64,000 nt of DNA from Pseudomonas leptonychotis (GTDB taxonomy: Bacteria; Pseudomonadota; Gammaproteobacteria; Pseudomonadales; Pseudomonadaceae). The position numbers and the translations under genes were made by a program. Positions 17,969-28,018 of the stretch are shown here, piece after piece. The notes beneath the pieces were generated by a model. That model was not told where the DNA came from. It did not search any database and worked only from the letters and a program-made list of their open reading frames with translations. Positions within the stretch are counted from its first letter, which is position 1. Each line of letters begins with the position of its first letter. The stretch lies in NCBI RefSeq assembly GCF_004920405.1, contig NZ_RFLV01000004.1, positions 124,001 through 188,000 on the forward strand. The letters run 5' to 3'.

Positions 17969-18665
17969 CCCGCCTTTGGAGCAGGGCCGTCTGCTGCGCC
18001 GCTACAAGCGCTTTCTCGCTGATATCGAGACGGCCAGTGGCGAGCTGTTGACCATTCACTGTGCCAACACCGGCTCGATGCTCAACTGCATGAGTGAGGG
18101 TGCAGCGATCTGGTTTAGTCGCAGCAACGACCCCAAGCGCAAGTTGCCGGGCACCTGGGAGATTGGCGAGACGCCGCATGGTCGCCTTGCCGTAATCAAC
18201 ACCGGGCGCGCCAATGCGTTGGTGGAGGAAGCCTTGCGTGGCGGGCTGATTGCCGAGTTGAACGGCTTCACCAACCTTAAGCGCGAAGTGCCGTATGGCC
18301 AGGAGCGCAGCCGTATCGATTTTCGCCTGGACTACTCCGAAGGCCCGGCGTTTGTTGAAGTTAAGAGCGTTACCTTGGGGTTCGCCGACAGTCGCGTCGC
18401 GGCCTTCCCGGATGCGCGCACCGAGCGCGGCAGCAAACACCTGCGCGAACTGGCGGCGTTGGCCCGTGACGGGGTGCGAGCGGTACAGCTGTACTGCGTG
18501 AACCTGAGCGATATTGATGCGGTGCGTCCGGCTGAGGAGATCGACCCAGCCTATGCCGCCGCGCTGCGTGAGGCGGTGAGTGCCGGTGTGGAAGTGTTGG
18601 CCTACGGCGCAGCGATCAGTGCGCAGGACGTGCGGCTGATCAAGCGTCTGGATGTGCTGCTGTAG
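17958..18665 (+). CDS. sfsA: Sugar fermentation stimulation protein SfsA
   Basis: A 235-residue SfsA protein. The N terminus ([23 protein letters not shown]) and the CANTGSM and [10 protein letters not shown] segments are family hallmarks; the last resembles a nuclease-fold active site. SfsA was named for its effect on maltose gene expression in E. coli, and its biochemical function is unsettled. The gene overlaps the aminotransferase by 11 bases and ends in a TAG that lies inside a REP-like palindrome. Confidence 0.95.
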   Translation: MRFDPPLEQGRLLRRYKRFLADIETASGELLTIHCANTGSMLNCMSEGAAIWFSRSNDPKRKLPGTWEIGETPHGRLAVINTGRANALVEEALRGGLIAELNGFTNLKREVPYGQERSRIDFRLDYSEGPAFVEVKSVTLGFADSRVAAFPDARTERGSKHLRELAALARDGVRAVQLYCVNLSDIDAVRPAEEIDPAYAAALREAVSAGVEVLAYGAAISAQDVRLIKRLDVLL

Positions 18666-18761
18666 GAGGGGCCGGGCGGCGTTCCGCTTTAGCCGCGAGC
18701 TTTTGCGGTTTCAAGCAATGCTTTTCCCGGGCACGGACTAGGCGTCCCCGCCGCTCCTACA
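18661..18761. repeat. REP-like palindrome pair between convergent genes
   Basis: TGTAGGAG at 18661 is repeated in inverse form at 18754-18761, and the core CGCTTTAGCCGCGAGC lies at 18685-18700. This is the pattern of Pseudomonas REP/BIME elements. It fills the gap between sfsA and the glycosyltransferase and could act as a bidirectional transcript end. A related core lies at 24373-24387. Confidence 0.65.
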
Positions 18762-18767
18762 GGGGCG

Positions 18768-19949
18768 TCAATACTGCGTTCTGCCGGCCGGCAACGCTTG
18801 CACAGGCAGCATGGCGCTGCGCAGATGCTGCTCGAACAGCTCGACAATCGCTGGCCAGCCCTGATGTGAGGCATGCTGCCGGGCATTTAAGCGCACCCGG
18901 CGCAGGCTTTCGCGGTCTGTCAGTAACCCGCTGGCGGCGTCAATAAAGCCTTGTTCATCCTCGGCCACGGCCAAGGCACCGTTATGCCCGTGGCGGATGT
19001 GCTGCGCCGCCGCAGCCTGATCGAATGCCACCACGCCAAGCCCCGAAGCCAGGGCTTCGAGTACCACATTGCCGAAGGTTTCTGACAGGCTGGGAAACAA
19101 GAACATATCCCCTGAGGCGTAATGCGCTGCCAGCGCTTCACCGCGCTGCAGGCCACAGAACACGGCCTCGGGCAGTTGCTGTTGGAGGTTGGCGCGCTGT
19201 GGGCCATCGCCGACCAGAATCAGTTTCAGCCGCCGCTGCGGATGTGCCTGCTGCAGTGCTTGAAAGCTCTTGCTGAGCAGGGCCAGGTTCTTTTCCGCCG
19301 CCAGGCGGCCGACATGCAGGACGGCAATGTCCTGTTCCGCCAGTCCCCAGCTTTCGCGCAATGCCGTGCAGCGTTTGGCCGGGTGGAACAGTTGGCTGTC
19401 GACGCCGCGCGCGAGCAGTTCAAGGTTGTCGAAGCCGCGGCGTTGTAATTCGATTTGCTGGCTGACGCTGGGCACTAGGGTCATGTTCGAGCGGTTGTGA
19501 AACCAGCGCAGGTAATTGGTCAGTGCGCGGGTCAGCATGCCGAAGCCGTAATGCCCGGTGTATTGCTGGAAGTTGGTGTGAAAGCCGCTGATCACCGGGA
19601 TCTGCAAGCGTCGCGCGGCGCGCAATGCCGAGAGCCCCAGCGGCCCCTCAGTGGCGATATACAGTACATCTGGCCGTTGGCGCTGCCAGTTGCGCAGCAG
19701 TTTGTGCATGGAGCAATGGCCCCACTGCAAGCCTGGGTAGCCCGGCAGCGGCCAGCCACGGGCCAGCAGCACATCCTGCTCGGCAGCGCCGCGTGGATCG
19801 ATGTTCTGGCGCGGGCGCACCAGTTGCACGCGATGGCCACGGCCGCACAGGCCGTCTACCAGGCGCCCGAGGGTATTGGCCACGCCGTTGATTTCCGGCG
19901 GGTAGGTTTCGCTGATCAGGGCAATGTACAACGCAGAAGGTGTGTTCAT
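18768..19949 (-). CDS. Glycosyltransferase, GT4 family
   Basis: A 393-residue GT-B glycosyltransferase. The N-terminal domain begins IALISETYPPEINGVANTLGRLV, typical of GT4 enzymes such as MgtA/PimB-like mannosyl- or glucosyltransferases. The C-terminal domain has HVGRLAAEKNL, KLILVGDGPQR and the sugar-nucleotide site FPSLSETFGNVVLEALASG. I placed the start at 19949 to match the family N terminus; the frame extends to an ATG at 20006 with no better site. It sits directly downstream of the LysR gene and may be read through from it. Confidence 0.85.
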   Translation of the reverse strand: MNTPSALYIALISETYPPEINGVANTLGRLVDGLCGRGHRVQLVRPRQNIDPRGAAEQDVLLARGWPLPGYPGLQWGHCSMHKLLRNWQRQRPDVLYIATEGPLGLSALRAARRLQIPVISGFHTNFQQYTGHYGFGMLTRALTNYLRWFHNRSNMTLVPSVSQQIELQRRGFDNLELLARGVDSQLFHPAKRCTALRESWGLAEQDIAVLHVGRLAAEKNLALLSKSFQALQQAHPQRRLKLILVGDGPQRANLQQQLPEAVFCGLQRGEALAAHYASGDMFLFPSLSETFGNVVLEALASGLGVVAFDQAAAAQHIRHGHNGALAVAEDEQGFIDAASGLLTDRESLRRVRLNARQHASHQGWPAIVELFEQHLRSAMLPVQALPAGRTQY

Positions 19950-20007
19950 GGCAGCAGTGTCCGCTGCCGCTATGTAATGACTGTGACGCTTTGATTGCGT
20001 TTGCATT

Positions 20008-20910
20008 TCAGTCGAGCAGTTCGATCAGTTGCTGGCGCAGCCAGGTGTGCGCCGAGTCGAGATGCTGCTGGCGATGCCAGATCAGGCTGACCTGAACGGG
20101 TGGCATATCGAAGGGCAGCGCTGCAATTTCCAACGCATGTACCGGGGCAAAAGCCTCGGCCAGGCGCGCGGGCACGGTGCCGAGCAGGTCGGTCTGGGCG
20201 ACGATGGCCGGGATCGGCAAGTAGTTGGGCAAATGCAGCGCCGCCTGCCGGCGCACCCTGGCCGAGCCCAGGACGATTTCCAGCGGCGAGCCACGCCCGG
20301 CGCGCGGCGTCACCGTGATATGCCGCGCCTGTTGGTAATCCTCCAGGCTCAACCCGCCGGCAAAGGCCGGGTGGCCGGCTCGGCCGATGGCCACCAGTGG
20401 CTCTTCGCGCAGCGGCGCGTAGTGCAGGTCGGGTGAATCGAAGTGCAGGTAGTCGATGGCCAAGTCCAGCGCGCCGCTTTCCAGGCGCTGCACCAGGCTG
20501 TCGGCATCATCGGCTTGCACCAGCAGCTCGACCTGTGGAGCGTTGCGCGCCAGATGCGCCTGCAACATGGGCAGCAGCGCGGCCTGGGCATAGTCGTTGA
20601 GTGACAGGCTGAAGGCGTGCGCCGTTTGCGGATCAAACGGCTCAGCAGGGCCCAGTCCTGTCTGCAGCAAGCGCAGGGCCTGGCGCACGGGTACATACAA
20701 GGAATGAGCGCGAGCGGTGGGGGTCATGCCGCGGGCGGTGCGCAGGAACAGTTCTTCACCCAGTTGCTGGCGCAGGCGGGCGAGGGCATTGCTCACCGTC
20801 GACTGGCTCAGGTGCAGGCGCTCGGCGGCGCGGGTCAAGTTGCCTTCCTGCATCAGCGCATCGAAGACCAGCAACAGGTTGAGATCGAGCTGACGTAAAT
20901 TCGCTATCAA
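20008..20910 (-). CDS. LysR family transcriptional regulator
   Basis: A 300-residue LysR regulator. The helix-turn-helix NLTRAAERLHLSQSTVSNALARLRQQLGEELF covers residues 23-54, and the effector domain follows to the C terminus. The gene is divergent from the fatty acid hydroxylase-like fusion gene at 20993, with only about 80 bp between, so that gene is its likely target. An A/T-rich segment (CTCTTTTAAAATATCC, about 20911-20935) sits in the gap. The effector is unknown. Confidence 0.93.
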   Translation of the reverse strand: MIANLRQLDLNLLLVFDALMQEGNLTRAAERLHLSQSTVSNALARLRQQLGEELFLRTARGMTPTARAHSLYVPVRQALRLLQTGLGPAEPFDPQTAHAFSLSLNDYAQAALLPMLQAHLARNAPQVELLVQADDADSLVQRLESGALDLAIDYLHFDSPDLHYAPLREEPLVAIGRAGHPAFAGGLSLEDYQQARHITVTPRAGRGSPLEIVLGSARVRRQAALHLPNYLPIPAIVAQTDLLGTVPARLAEAFAPVHALEIAALPFDMPPVQVSLIWHRQQHLDSAHTWLRQQLIELLD

Positions 20911-20992
20911 GAATAATGCTCTTTTAAAATATCCATTATCCGAATGATCTAGCCGCGCCTAGACTGCTGTCAATCCGCACAGGAGTACCACC

Positions 20993-22114
20993 GTGGCTTA
21001 TAACAACGACAATGCCCAGGCTTTCCGCGCACGTTATCGGGATGCCATTCATCCGCTGTACAACCCCTGGCTGCATGCCGCCTTTGTGCTGGCCTACGGT
21101 CTTACCTGCGTGGGCCTGCTGTGGCGCACCCTGGATGCGGTAGCGCTCTGGCAGTGGCTGCTGGTGCCGCTGAGCTTGGTGTTCTTTAGCTGGGGCGAGT
21201 ACCAGGTGCATAAGCGCCTGGGGCACAACAAGACGCGCTTCGGTCAGCTGTTCTACAAGCGCCATACCGGTGATCATCACAGCTTCTTTGTTGAAGGCCA
21301 GATGCGCTACGAGACGCTGCGCGATTGGCGGGTGATCCTTTTTCCCGCCTGGTTGATCGTGCTCTATAGCCTGCCATTGCTGGGCGTCTGGTGGTTGCTG
21401 AGCCATATCGACGGCAACCTCGCCGCGCTGTTCGCCGGCAGCATGCTGTTGGGATATATGAGCTATGAGGTGGTGCACGCCTGCGAGCATCTGCCGGCTG
21501 AGCATCCCGTTGCGCGGCTGCCGGGGATTCGCCAGATGCGCCGCCTGCATGCGCTGCACCATCGGCGTGAGCTGATGCATTCGCGCAATTTCGGCATCGT
21601 CCATCCACTGATGGACTGGTTGTACGGCACCCTGCATTGGGAGCCGGAGCCCACTTATCAGCAGAATCGTCAGCAGCACCGCATTCGACTTACCCGTCCG
21701 GCGGACGCGGTGTTGAGCTATGCCGCTGCTCCGGCGCATTGGCCCGAGTGGCATCCATCATCCTTGCGCATCTACGGTCGCGAGGGCGCGTTGCTCGCCG
21801 GCGAAGTATTTGAGGAGGACATCCACGCCGGCGGCCGCACCGGCCATCTACGCTGGAACGTGCTCGACTATCAGCCGGCCCGCCGCTGGCAGGCCAGCGC
21901 GCGTGGCGATCACGGCCTAGGGCTGTTGCTGACCTACGAGTGCATAGCGGTGGAGGGTGGTTGCGAGTTCGTGCGCACCTTGGAGTACGGCTTCGACGGC
22001 GGGCTGATGCGCCTGGCCAACCGTCTGCTGCTAAGCCGGCGCATTGAACGCGAATCCCTGGCATCCATGCAGGCGCTGCGCGCGGTACTTGAACGCAGCC
22101 AGCCTGCGGTGTGA
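20993..22114 (+). CDS. Fatty acid hydroxylase-like membrane protein fused to an SRPBCC-like domain
   Basis: A 373-residue protein in two parts. Residues 1-220 form a membrane domain with several hydrophobic segments and histidine clusters of the fatty acid hydroxylase/sterol desaturase superfamily: EYQVHKRLGH, KRHTGDHHSFF, VVHACEHLPAEHP and HALHHRRELMHSRNFG. These are expected to bind a di-iron centre. Residues 230-373 look like an SRPBCC (polyketide cyclase/START) lipid-binding domain (AAPAHWPEWHPSS, then RWNVLDYQPARRWQASARGD). The GTG at 20993 follows AGGAG. The fusion is unusual and suggests an enzyme acting on a lipid with its own carrier domain; that is inference. Confidence 0.75.
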   Translation: MAYNNDNAQAFRARYRDAIHPLYNPWLHAAFVLAYGLTCVGLLWRTLDAVALWQWLLVPLSLVFFSWGEYQVHKRLGHNKTRFGQLFYKRHTGDHHSFFVEGQMRYETLRDWRVILFPAWLIVLYSLPLLGVWWLLSHIDGNLAALFAGSMLLGYMSYEVVHACEHLPAEHPVARLPGIRQMRRLHALHHRRELMHSRNFGIVHPLMDWLYGTLHWEPEPTYQQNRQQHRIRLTRPADAVLSYAAAPAHWPEWHPSSLRIYGREGALLAGEVFEEDIHAGGRTGHLRWNVLDYQPARRWQASARGDHGLGLLLTYECIAVEGGCEFVRTLEYGFDGGLMRLANRLLLSRRIERESLASMQALRAVLERSQPAV

Positions 22115-22118
22115 ACGC

Positions 22119-22287
22119 AGAGCCTGTCCACGATCTGCTGCGCGTCGGCCCTGCGGCGTTAAAATCAGGCTCGGAATGCTCATTTACAGCAGTAAACTCC
22201 GCTTCCTCGCCTGTTTTGACCAGCCGGAGGCTGTTACTAACGTAGCGCCTGTATGGCTCTAGCTCGCGAGATCGTGAACAAGCTCTT
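22119..22287. repeat. Miniature inverted-repeat element, copy 1
   Basis: An 18-bp terminal repeat at 22119-22136 (AGAGCCTGTCCACGATCT) matches the inverse of 22269-22286 at 16 of 18 positions, enclosing about 170 bp. The interior shares long similarity with 28749-28956, and the end motif GCTCTAGCTCGCGAGA (22256-22271) recurs at 57788-57803. The element fills the gap between two convergent genes and its right edge overlaps the cysZ stop codon. No coding capacity is seen. Confidence 0.75.
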
Positions 22288-23038
22288 AGGAAGTGGGCGT
22301 TAGCGCCTGCTCCTGGCGCTCACGCACCCAGAACACCGTGGCACCGGCTACCGCTGCCGGCATCATCAGGATATTCAGCCCTGGCACCAGCAGTGCGGCG
22401 TAGGTAATGCCGCCAAAGCCCAGGCTCTGCCAGCGCTTTCCGCGCAGCCAGGCGAGCATGTCCTGCCAGCTCATCTTGTTGTTGTCCGCTGGGTAGTCGA
22501 TGTATTGGATGGCCATCATCCACACGCCAAACAGCAGCCACAGCGGCGCGGCGACGATATTGACCACCGGAATAAACGTCAGGATCAGCAGGGCGATGGC
22601 GCGGGGCAGGAAGTAGCCCAGCTTGCGCAGCTCGCGGCCCAGGGTGCGTGGCACCATGGCCATCAGCTCAGCCCAGCTGAACGGCGGAAAATCGTCTTGG
22701 CCGCGCACCACCACTTCGACCTTCTCCGCGAGAAAGCCGTTAAACGGCGCGGCGATGATGTTGGCCAGCAGGGTGAAGGTGAAAAACACCATCAACAGCA
22801 CCAGCACCACAAACAGCGGCCACAGCACGTATTCGAGAAAGCTCAGCCAGCTTGGCAAGCTGGGCATAAAGGTGTCGACCCAGCCGCCGAACTGCTGCAA
22901 GGCCAGGTAAATCAGGCCAATAAACAGGACCAGGTTGATCGTCAGGGGCAGCAGTACAAACAGACGCAGGCCGGGGCTTAGTACCAGTTTCAGGCCCTCG
23001 CTGAGGTATTGCGGGCCGGTCAGTACGGGAGCAGGCAT
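22286..23038 (-). CDS. cysZ: Sulfate transporter CysZ
   Basis: A 250-residue inner-membrane sulfate permease of the CysZ/EI24 family. Several transmembrane segments are visible ([67 protein letters not shown]). The motif [11 protein letters not shown] at the N terminus and [20 protein letters not shown] near the C terminus are typical. It supplies sulfate for cysteine synthesis. It is divergent from trxB, as I recall for other Pseudomonas genomes. Its stop codon overlaps the end of a repeat element. Confidence 0.93.
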   Translation of the reverse strand: MPAPVLTGPQYLSEGLKLVLSPGLRLFVLLPLTINLVLFIGLIYLALQQFGGWVDTFMPSLPSWLSFLEYVLWPLFVVLVLLMVFFTFTLLANIIAAPFNGFLAEKVEVVVRGQDDFPPFSWAELMAMVPRTLGRELRKLGYFLPRAIALLILTFIPVVNIVAAPLWLLFGVWMMAIQYIDYPADNNKMSWQDMLAWLRGKRWQSLGFGGITYAALLVPGLNILMMPAAVAGATVFWVRERQEQALTPTS

Positions 23039-23251
23039 GGGGAGAGTCTCCGCGAGGTTGAAGTCGCGCCGACCTTACCGGCTTTGTGTGGCAGGTGAAA
23101 GCCTCTGCAATGGGTGCTAACGATTGCCTGTCAGCGTTATAGCGCTTGCCTATGCAAGGCATTGGCAAAGCATATTTCCGCCGTGCACTGAGCGGGCATA
23201 GGCTGCGCGGCATCCCTTTACGGGGCTTGCGCTCTTACGGCCTTCCCCTAG

Positions 23252-24253
<1,002 letters not shown>

Positions 24254-24286
24254 GTTTGTGCATGCAAAGAACTTGATGTGAGCCGC

Positions 24287-24321
24287 AATGCCGCCGACCT
24301 GGATCAGGTCGGCGGCATTTT
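24287..24321 (+). terminator. Rho-independent terminator after trxB
   Basis: A perfect 14-bp stem (24287-24300 with 24306-24319) with a 5-base loop and a short T run follows the trxB stop by 33 bp. It is one of the strongest hairpins in the window and is probably bidirectional in stem but T-rich on the plus strand. Confidence 0.9.
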
Positions 24322-24363
24322 CATCTGTCCGAGGAAAACATCTATACAGGGCGATGGGGGCTT

Positions 24364-24436
24364 TGTAGGAGGCGCTTTAGCGGCGAGAGTATTAGTGGTC
24401 GTGTCGCGGCTACGACTGCATGGATGCAGGAGGTAG
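24364..24436. repeat. REP-like core and shared 25-bp repeat
   Basis: The stretch from trxB to 24540 holds no gene. A REP-like core CGCTTTAGCGGCGAG lies at 24373-24387 with TGTAGGAGG just before it. The 25 bases at 24412-24436 are an exact inverted copy of 57733-57757, which lies in another small element. The rest up to 24539 shows no clear signal. Confidence 0.6.
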
Positions 24437-24539
24437 GGTCGCACCTGCTCCTGGCGGGGCTGCGGCATTCACCACATCCCTGTGGATCGCGAAGCAGGAT
24501 GCCAGAGCCGAAAGCCCTACCCACATCAGTGATGGCTTC

Positions 24540-25127
24540 TCAGACCCAGGTATTGAGCTTCAAATCCCGCGAGCTCAAGCGTAAAAACTGGTCGCTGGCT
24601 TTAACCAGCAGGGCATGCTCGTCGACGGTCAGTTCGCTGCTCTTTTTACCCTGCGCTTCGCTGCGGTACAGGGTTCTACCGTCTTCCTCACGCAGGCGCT
24701 GGTAGCGCTGGCCGCGCGCTTCCACCTTGAGTGTCAGCAAGTCGATATACGCCACTTGCAGTGATTCGCTCTGCCCGGTTTCCAGGGCGCAGCGTTGCAG
24801 TAGCGGGGTATGGGTGAAGGGCGAGTCGGAGAGCATCACCTGCTGGCACTCGCTGAGGTCCGGGCGCGGTTCGCCGTTATGGAACCAGTTGCCGCGTATA
24901 TCGCGCTTGAGGTTGAGGCTGCGTTGACCGTGGTTGTCGACCTTCAACCACAGGCGACGAAAGCGCCAGCGAGGGTCGCAATTGAGCACATAGGTGGCGG
25001 CGATGCTGTGGCCTTGCAGGCTCTGCATCAGATGGCTGGTGGCATTGATGCCGTGCTCATCGATGCTTAGGCGCAGGTTTTCCACGCCGGGGTTGTGCCA
25101 TGGTTTCCATACCAAGGTCTGCTGCAT
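24540..25127 (-). CDS. Putative glycolipid-binding family protein (PF06475-like)
   Basis: A 195-residue soluble protein that resembles the putative glycolipid-binding family represented by PA1994 of Pseudomonas aeruginosa. Visible traits are LVWKPWHNPGVENLRLSID at the N terminus, WFHNGEPRPDLSEC near residue 80 and SDSPFTHTPLLQR after it, then AYIDLLTLKVE and RYQRLREEDGRTLYRSE. The ATG at 25127 follows GGAG at 8 bases; an in-frame ATG at 25187 has no such site. The family call rests on general pattern and recall. The biological role is not established. Confidence 0.72.
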   Translation of the reverse strand: MQQTLVWKPWHNPGVENLRLSIDEHGINATSHLMQSLQGHSIAATYVLNCDPRWRFRRLWLKVDNHGQRSLNLKRDIRGNWFHNGEPRPDLSECQQVMLSDSPFTHTPLLQRCALETGQSESLQVAYIDLLTLKVEARGQRYQRLREEDGRTLYRSEAQGKKSSELTVDEHALLVKASDQFLRLSSRDLKLNTWV

Positions 25128-25328
25128 CAACGCGACTCCAAGCCAGGTAAGGGGGAAAAGCCGGGAAGGGCGGCCATAACGCGGCACGGAGCACCTTCCC
25201 TGGTGTTCTCGTTCGTTTGCTGGCGCGCAGCTTAAAGCGATTGAAACGTGATGTCTGTCAGCTTTTGCCGACAGTTGTGCAACTTTCTGCGCGCTATTGT
25301 GGTGCGTGCAATCCCCTTGGCAGTGGGG

Positions 25329-25673
25329 TTAAAGCACTTTGCGCTGCAATGACGGTTGCTCGAAACGCACGCCAGCCAGGCCGGTATCCAGCAGTGCGCG
25401 GATGTTGCCATGGTCGTTGCCGGTCGGGGTGGCCAGCACGCTGCGGTAGTGCTCGCCAAAGCAGTGCAGGGTTTCCTCCAGGCTTAGGCCTTCGAGTAGA
25501 GCCAGGCCAAGGGTCTTGCAGGAGCCTTCATTCTGGCCAGCGGGGTTTTCCACCGCACCATTGCGAAAGGCGCTGGGTTGGTACTGGTAGTGCGCGGCGA
25601 TAAACGCCAGGGTTTCGGCGAAAGTGAACTGCACGTTGTGCAATTTGGCGCGGAAATCGTTCAAGGCACTCAT
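25329..25673 (-). CDS. HopJ type III effector-like family protein
   Basis: A 114-residue protein of the HopJ family (KLHNVQFTFAETLAFIAAHY, then FRNGAVENPAGQNEGSCKTLGLALLEGLSLEETLHCFGEHYRSVL). The family name comes from a plant-pathogen effector, but homologs occur in many bacteria without type III secretion and are probably housekeeping proteins. The start overlaps the DUF1244 stop by four bases, so the two are translationally coupled. No type III secretion gene is nearby. Confidence 0.85.
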   Translation of the reverse strand: MSALNDFRAKLHNVQFTFAETLAFIAAHYQYQPSAFRNGAVENPAGQNEGSCKTLGLALLEGLSLEETLHCFGEHYRSVLATPTGNDHGNIRALLDTGLAGVRFEQPSLQRKVL

Positions 25674-25963
25674 GCGTCTTTACCTTTGCTGAAAGCCGCC
25701 TGCTGTTCGGTGCTGGCTTCTTTCTGGTGTTTGGCCTTCCACTCGGCATAGGGCATGCCATAAACCTCTTCGCGGGCTTCATCCAGGCTGATGGCGATGC
25801 CACTGTCATCGGCGGCGGCCTTGAACCATTTGGACAGGCAGTTTCGGCAGAAACCGGCGAGGTTCATCATGTCGATGTTCTGCACATCAGGACGTGAGCG
25901 CAGGTGGTGAACCAGGCTGCGAAAGGCGGCGGCTTCAAGTTCGAGGCGTTCTTGCTCGGTCAT
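25670..25963 (-). CDS. DUF1244 domain-containing protein
   Basis: A 97-residue protein of the DUF1244 family, with the pattern FRSLVHHLRSRPDVQNIDMMNLAGFCRNCLSKW near residues 14-46, which includes two cysteines, then EEVYGMPYAEWK. The function is unknown. It is the first gene of a two-gene unit with the HopJ-like gene. I see no promoter of note in the 130 bp before it. Confidence 0.85.
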   Translation of the reverse strand: MTEQERLELEAAAFRSLVHHLRSRPDVQNIDMMNLAGFCRNCLSKWFKAAADDSGIAISLDEAREEVYGMPYAEWKAKHQKEASTEQQAAFSKGKDA

Positions 25964-26089
25964 GGCGATGTTCTCAGAAGGCGGGCGATGCGGGCGATGA
26001 TAAGAGCCTGCCCGCCCGACGGCAACGCCCCACGCAGGGTGTGCGGGGAATCGGCAACGGCCTGGGGCAGGCCGTTTTTCAACAACTTA

Positions 26090-26461
26090 CTAGCGGTGCC
26101 CGGCGAGGGTGATCGACACCGACTCGGCAAAACGTAGGGCGTGCAGCTTGTCGACTTCTACTTCGGCGTAACGCACGTCGGGGTTAGCCATGACCAGGTC
26201 AAGAATCTCCTGGGTCATGCGTTCGAGCAGGGCGAAGCGGTTTTCTTCGACGTGACGAATCACCGCTTTAGTAATGGTGCGGTAGTTCAGCGCGTGGTCG
26301 ATATCGTTGTCGCGCACTGCTTCCACGGCGGGGTAGAGGATGGTCAGGTTGATCAACACGTCCTGCTTGTTGTTGATCTCTTCTTCCTTGATGCCAATGA
26401 AGGTGCGCAGGCGCAGGTCTTTGACGCGGATGCGCGCCATCCCAGGTTCCAGTCGCGGCAT
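26090..26461 (-). CDS. folX: Dihydroneopterin triphosphate 2'-epimerase
   Basis: A 123-residue member of the FolB/FolX fold. The segment [23 protein letters not shown] and [11 protein letters not shown] fit FolX, which epimerises dihydroneopterin triphosphate to the monapterin series. The position behind folE and folM supports FolX over FolB. The start overlaps the folE stop (TAATG). In Pseudomonas, FolE-FolX-FolM make tetrahydromonapterin, the cofactor for phenylalanine hydroxylase; no phhA gene is in the window. Confidence 0.9.
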   Translation of the reverse strand: MPRLEPGMARIRVKDLRLRTFIGIKEEEINNKQDVLINLTILYPAVEAVRDNDIDHALNYRTITKAVIRHVEENRFALLERMTQEILDLVMANPDVRYAEVEVDKLHALRFAESVSITLAGHR

Positions 26462-27021
26462 TACTTGTTCCGTCCGATCAGTTGCAGGAATTCGTGGCGA
26501 GTGTTGCAGGATTCACGGAAGGCTCCAAGCATGACCGAGGAGGTCATCACCGAGTTCTGCTTCTCCACGCCGCGCATCATCATGCACATGTGTTTGGCTT
26601 CGATGACCACGGCTACGCCGGCAGCGTTGGTGACCTGCTGGATGGCATCGGCGATCTGTTTGGTGAGGTTTTCCTGGATCTGCAGGCGCCGCGCGAACAT
26701 GTCGACGATGCGCGCCACTTTCGACAGCCCCAGTACCTTGCCGGTGGGGATGTAGGCCACATGAGCCTTGCCGATAAACGGCAGTATGTGGTGCTCGCAC
26801 AGCGAGTACAGCTCGATGTCACGGACGATCACCATCTCGTCGTTATCCGACTCGAACAGCGCGCCATTGACCACCTCTTCCAGGCTCTTGTGGTAGCCGT
26901 TGCACAGGTATTGCATGGCTTTGGCCGCACGCTTGGGCGTGTCTAGCAGGCCTTCGCGTTCAGGGTTCTCACCAACGCCGAGGAGAATCTCGCGGTAGTG
27001 ATTGGGCAGTTCTGGGTTCAT
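26461..27021 (-). CDS. folE: GTP cyclohydrolase I
   Basis: A 186-residue type I GTP cyclohydrolase that converts GTP to dihydroneopterin triphosphate. The zinc and active-site motif [19 protein letters not shown] is clear near residue 75, and the C-terminal [23 protein letters not shown] contains the second zinc cysteine. The ATG at 27021 follows CGAGGACC; a start at 27048 is less likely. It lies 23 bp after folM on the same strand. In Pseudomonas putida a folE gene is light-induced, which is relevant because operator-like boxes precede folM here. Confidence 0.95.
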   Translation of the reverse strand: MNPELPNHYREILLGVGENPEREGLLDTPKRAAKAMQYLCNGYHKSLEEVVNGALFESDNDEMVIVRDIELYSLCEHHILPFIGKAHVAYIPTGKVLGLSKVARIVDMFARRLQIQENLTKQIADAIQQVTNAAGVAVVIEAKHMCMMMRGVEKQNSVMTSSVMLGAFRESCNTRHEFLQLIGRNK

Positions 27022-27044
27022 TGCAAGGGTCCTCGCGGCCAGGC

Positions 27045-27755
27045 TCATTTGAGATGGCGGCCGCCGTTGACGGTAAGGGTGGTGCCTGTGACGTAAGGGT
27101 TGTCGAGCAGATAGCGCAAGCTTTGGTAAATCACTTGCGGCCCGGGTTCTATGCCCAGTGCCGATTTGTTCAGGGTGTTGCGGCGATACTCGGCATCGTC
27201 GTCCGGGTTGAACATGATCAGTGCCGGAGCGATACCGTTGACCTTGATCTGTGGTGCGAAGCGAGCGGCCAGTGACAGCGTCAGGCTGTCCAATCCAGCT
27301 TTACTGGCGCAGTAAGCAGGGCGTTTGGCGCTGCCCTTGCGGGCGACGTCATCGCTGAGGTGAACAATGTCGGCAGGTGTCGACCGTCGCAGCAGCGCTT
27401 CGCAATGCAGGTTGATCAGGTAAGGCGCGAGCATGTGCACATTGAACAGTTGGGTGAATGCTGCGGCTTCCTCGCCCGGCGTTTCTACCAGCCAGTCGGA
27501 GGCGTTGTGCACGATGGCGCGCAGGCTGTCGGTGTGCTGTTTGAGCTGCTCGATAAAACCCAGGATACCGGCTTCACTGGAAAAGTCGGCGGCCAGTGCC
27601 AATGCTCCACGCTGCTTAAGACGCGCAATGCTCTCGCGTTCTTGGCGGTAGGTGACAATCAGCGAATGACCATCATCGAGCAGGCGCTCGGCGCAATACA
27701 GGCCGATGCGCTGGCTGGCTCCGGTAATCAGAATGGGGGCGGCGCTGGCGCTCAT
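27045..27755 (-). CDS. folM: Dihydromonapterin reductase (SDR family)
   Basis: A 236-residue short-chain dehydrogenase that reduces dihydromonapterin to tetrahydromonapterin. The nucleotide motif TGASQRIG lies at residues 11-18 and the catalytic YCASKAG (Tyr and Lys) near residue 152; DDVARKGS precedes it. It is the first gene of folM-folE-folX. The promoter region (27756-28018) contains two pairs of TGTACA-type boxes, discussed as separate features. The start at 27755 is the first ATG; a GGTT-rich leader follows no strong ribosome site. Confidence 0.9.
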   Translation of the reverse strand: MSASAAPILITGASQRIGLYCAERLLDDGHSLIVTYRQERESIARLKQRGALALAADFSSEAGILGFIEQLKQHTDSLRAIVHNASDWLVETPGEEAAAFTQLFNVHMLAPYLINLHCEALLRRSTPADIVHLSDDVARKGSAKRPAYCASKAGLDSLTLSLAARFAPQIKVNGIAPALIMFNPDDDAEYRRNTLNKSALGIEPGPQVIYQSLRYLLDNPYVTGTTLTVNGGRHLK

Positions 27756-27849
27756 GGTCGGCTCGGCAAAAGAAAGAGGTGGGTTCAGCGACGCTGCGCC
27801 GGGTTACCTGACCAGTAGGGCGCGGCCTCGACTGAACCAGAAGTAAAGT

Positions 27850-27873
27850 TATACCAGCATTGTGCTTTGTACA
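27850..27873. promoter_or_regulatory. PplR/LitR-like operator upstream of folM
   Basis: TATACC (27850-27855) and TGTACA (27868-27873) are separated by 12 bases, matching the published PplR1 site T(G/A)TACA-N12-TGTA(C/T)A of Pseudomonas putida at 11 of 12 positions. On the minus strand TTGTAC and TATAAC may also be -35/-10 elements, so a bound repressor would block RNA polymerase. It lies about 95 bp before folM. Confidence 0.6.
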
Positions 27874-27981
27874 ACCATGCTGGCTGTGCGGTTACTGCGC
27901 CATTTTTTAGATATTTGCCTATTTCATTGAGCTGTATCGATATTTCTTATGTGTGTTGGCTGAATAAAACTGTCTTTATGG

Positions 27982-28006
27982 TGTACAAGATTGGTTTTCT
28001 TGTACA
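27982..28006. promoter_or_regulatory. Second TGTACA pair, in front of the small plus-strand ORF
   Basis: TGTACA occurs at 27982-27987 and 28001-28006 with a 13-base spacer, one more than the P. putida consensus. The second box overlaps the AGGA ribosome site of the GTG at 28019. It may serve as an operator for the minus-strand folM promoter, for the plus-strand ORF, or both. Two perfect copies in 25 bp are unlikely by chance. Confidence 0.5.
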
Positions 28007-28018
28007 GGAATTGGTGTC

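Noticed and set aside
25329..25673. Type III effector implying a secretion system
   Set aside because: The HopJ family name is historical; no secretion genes or hrp boxes are seen, and homologs are common in non-pathogens.
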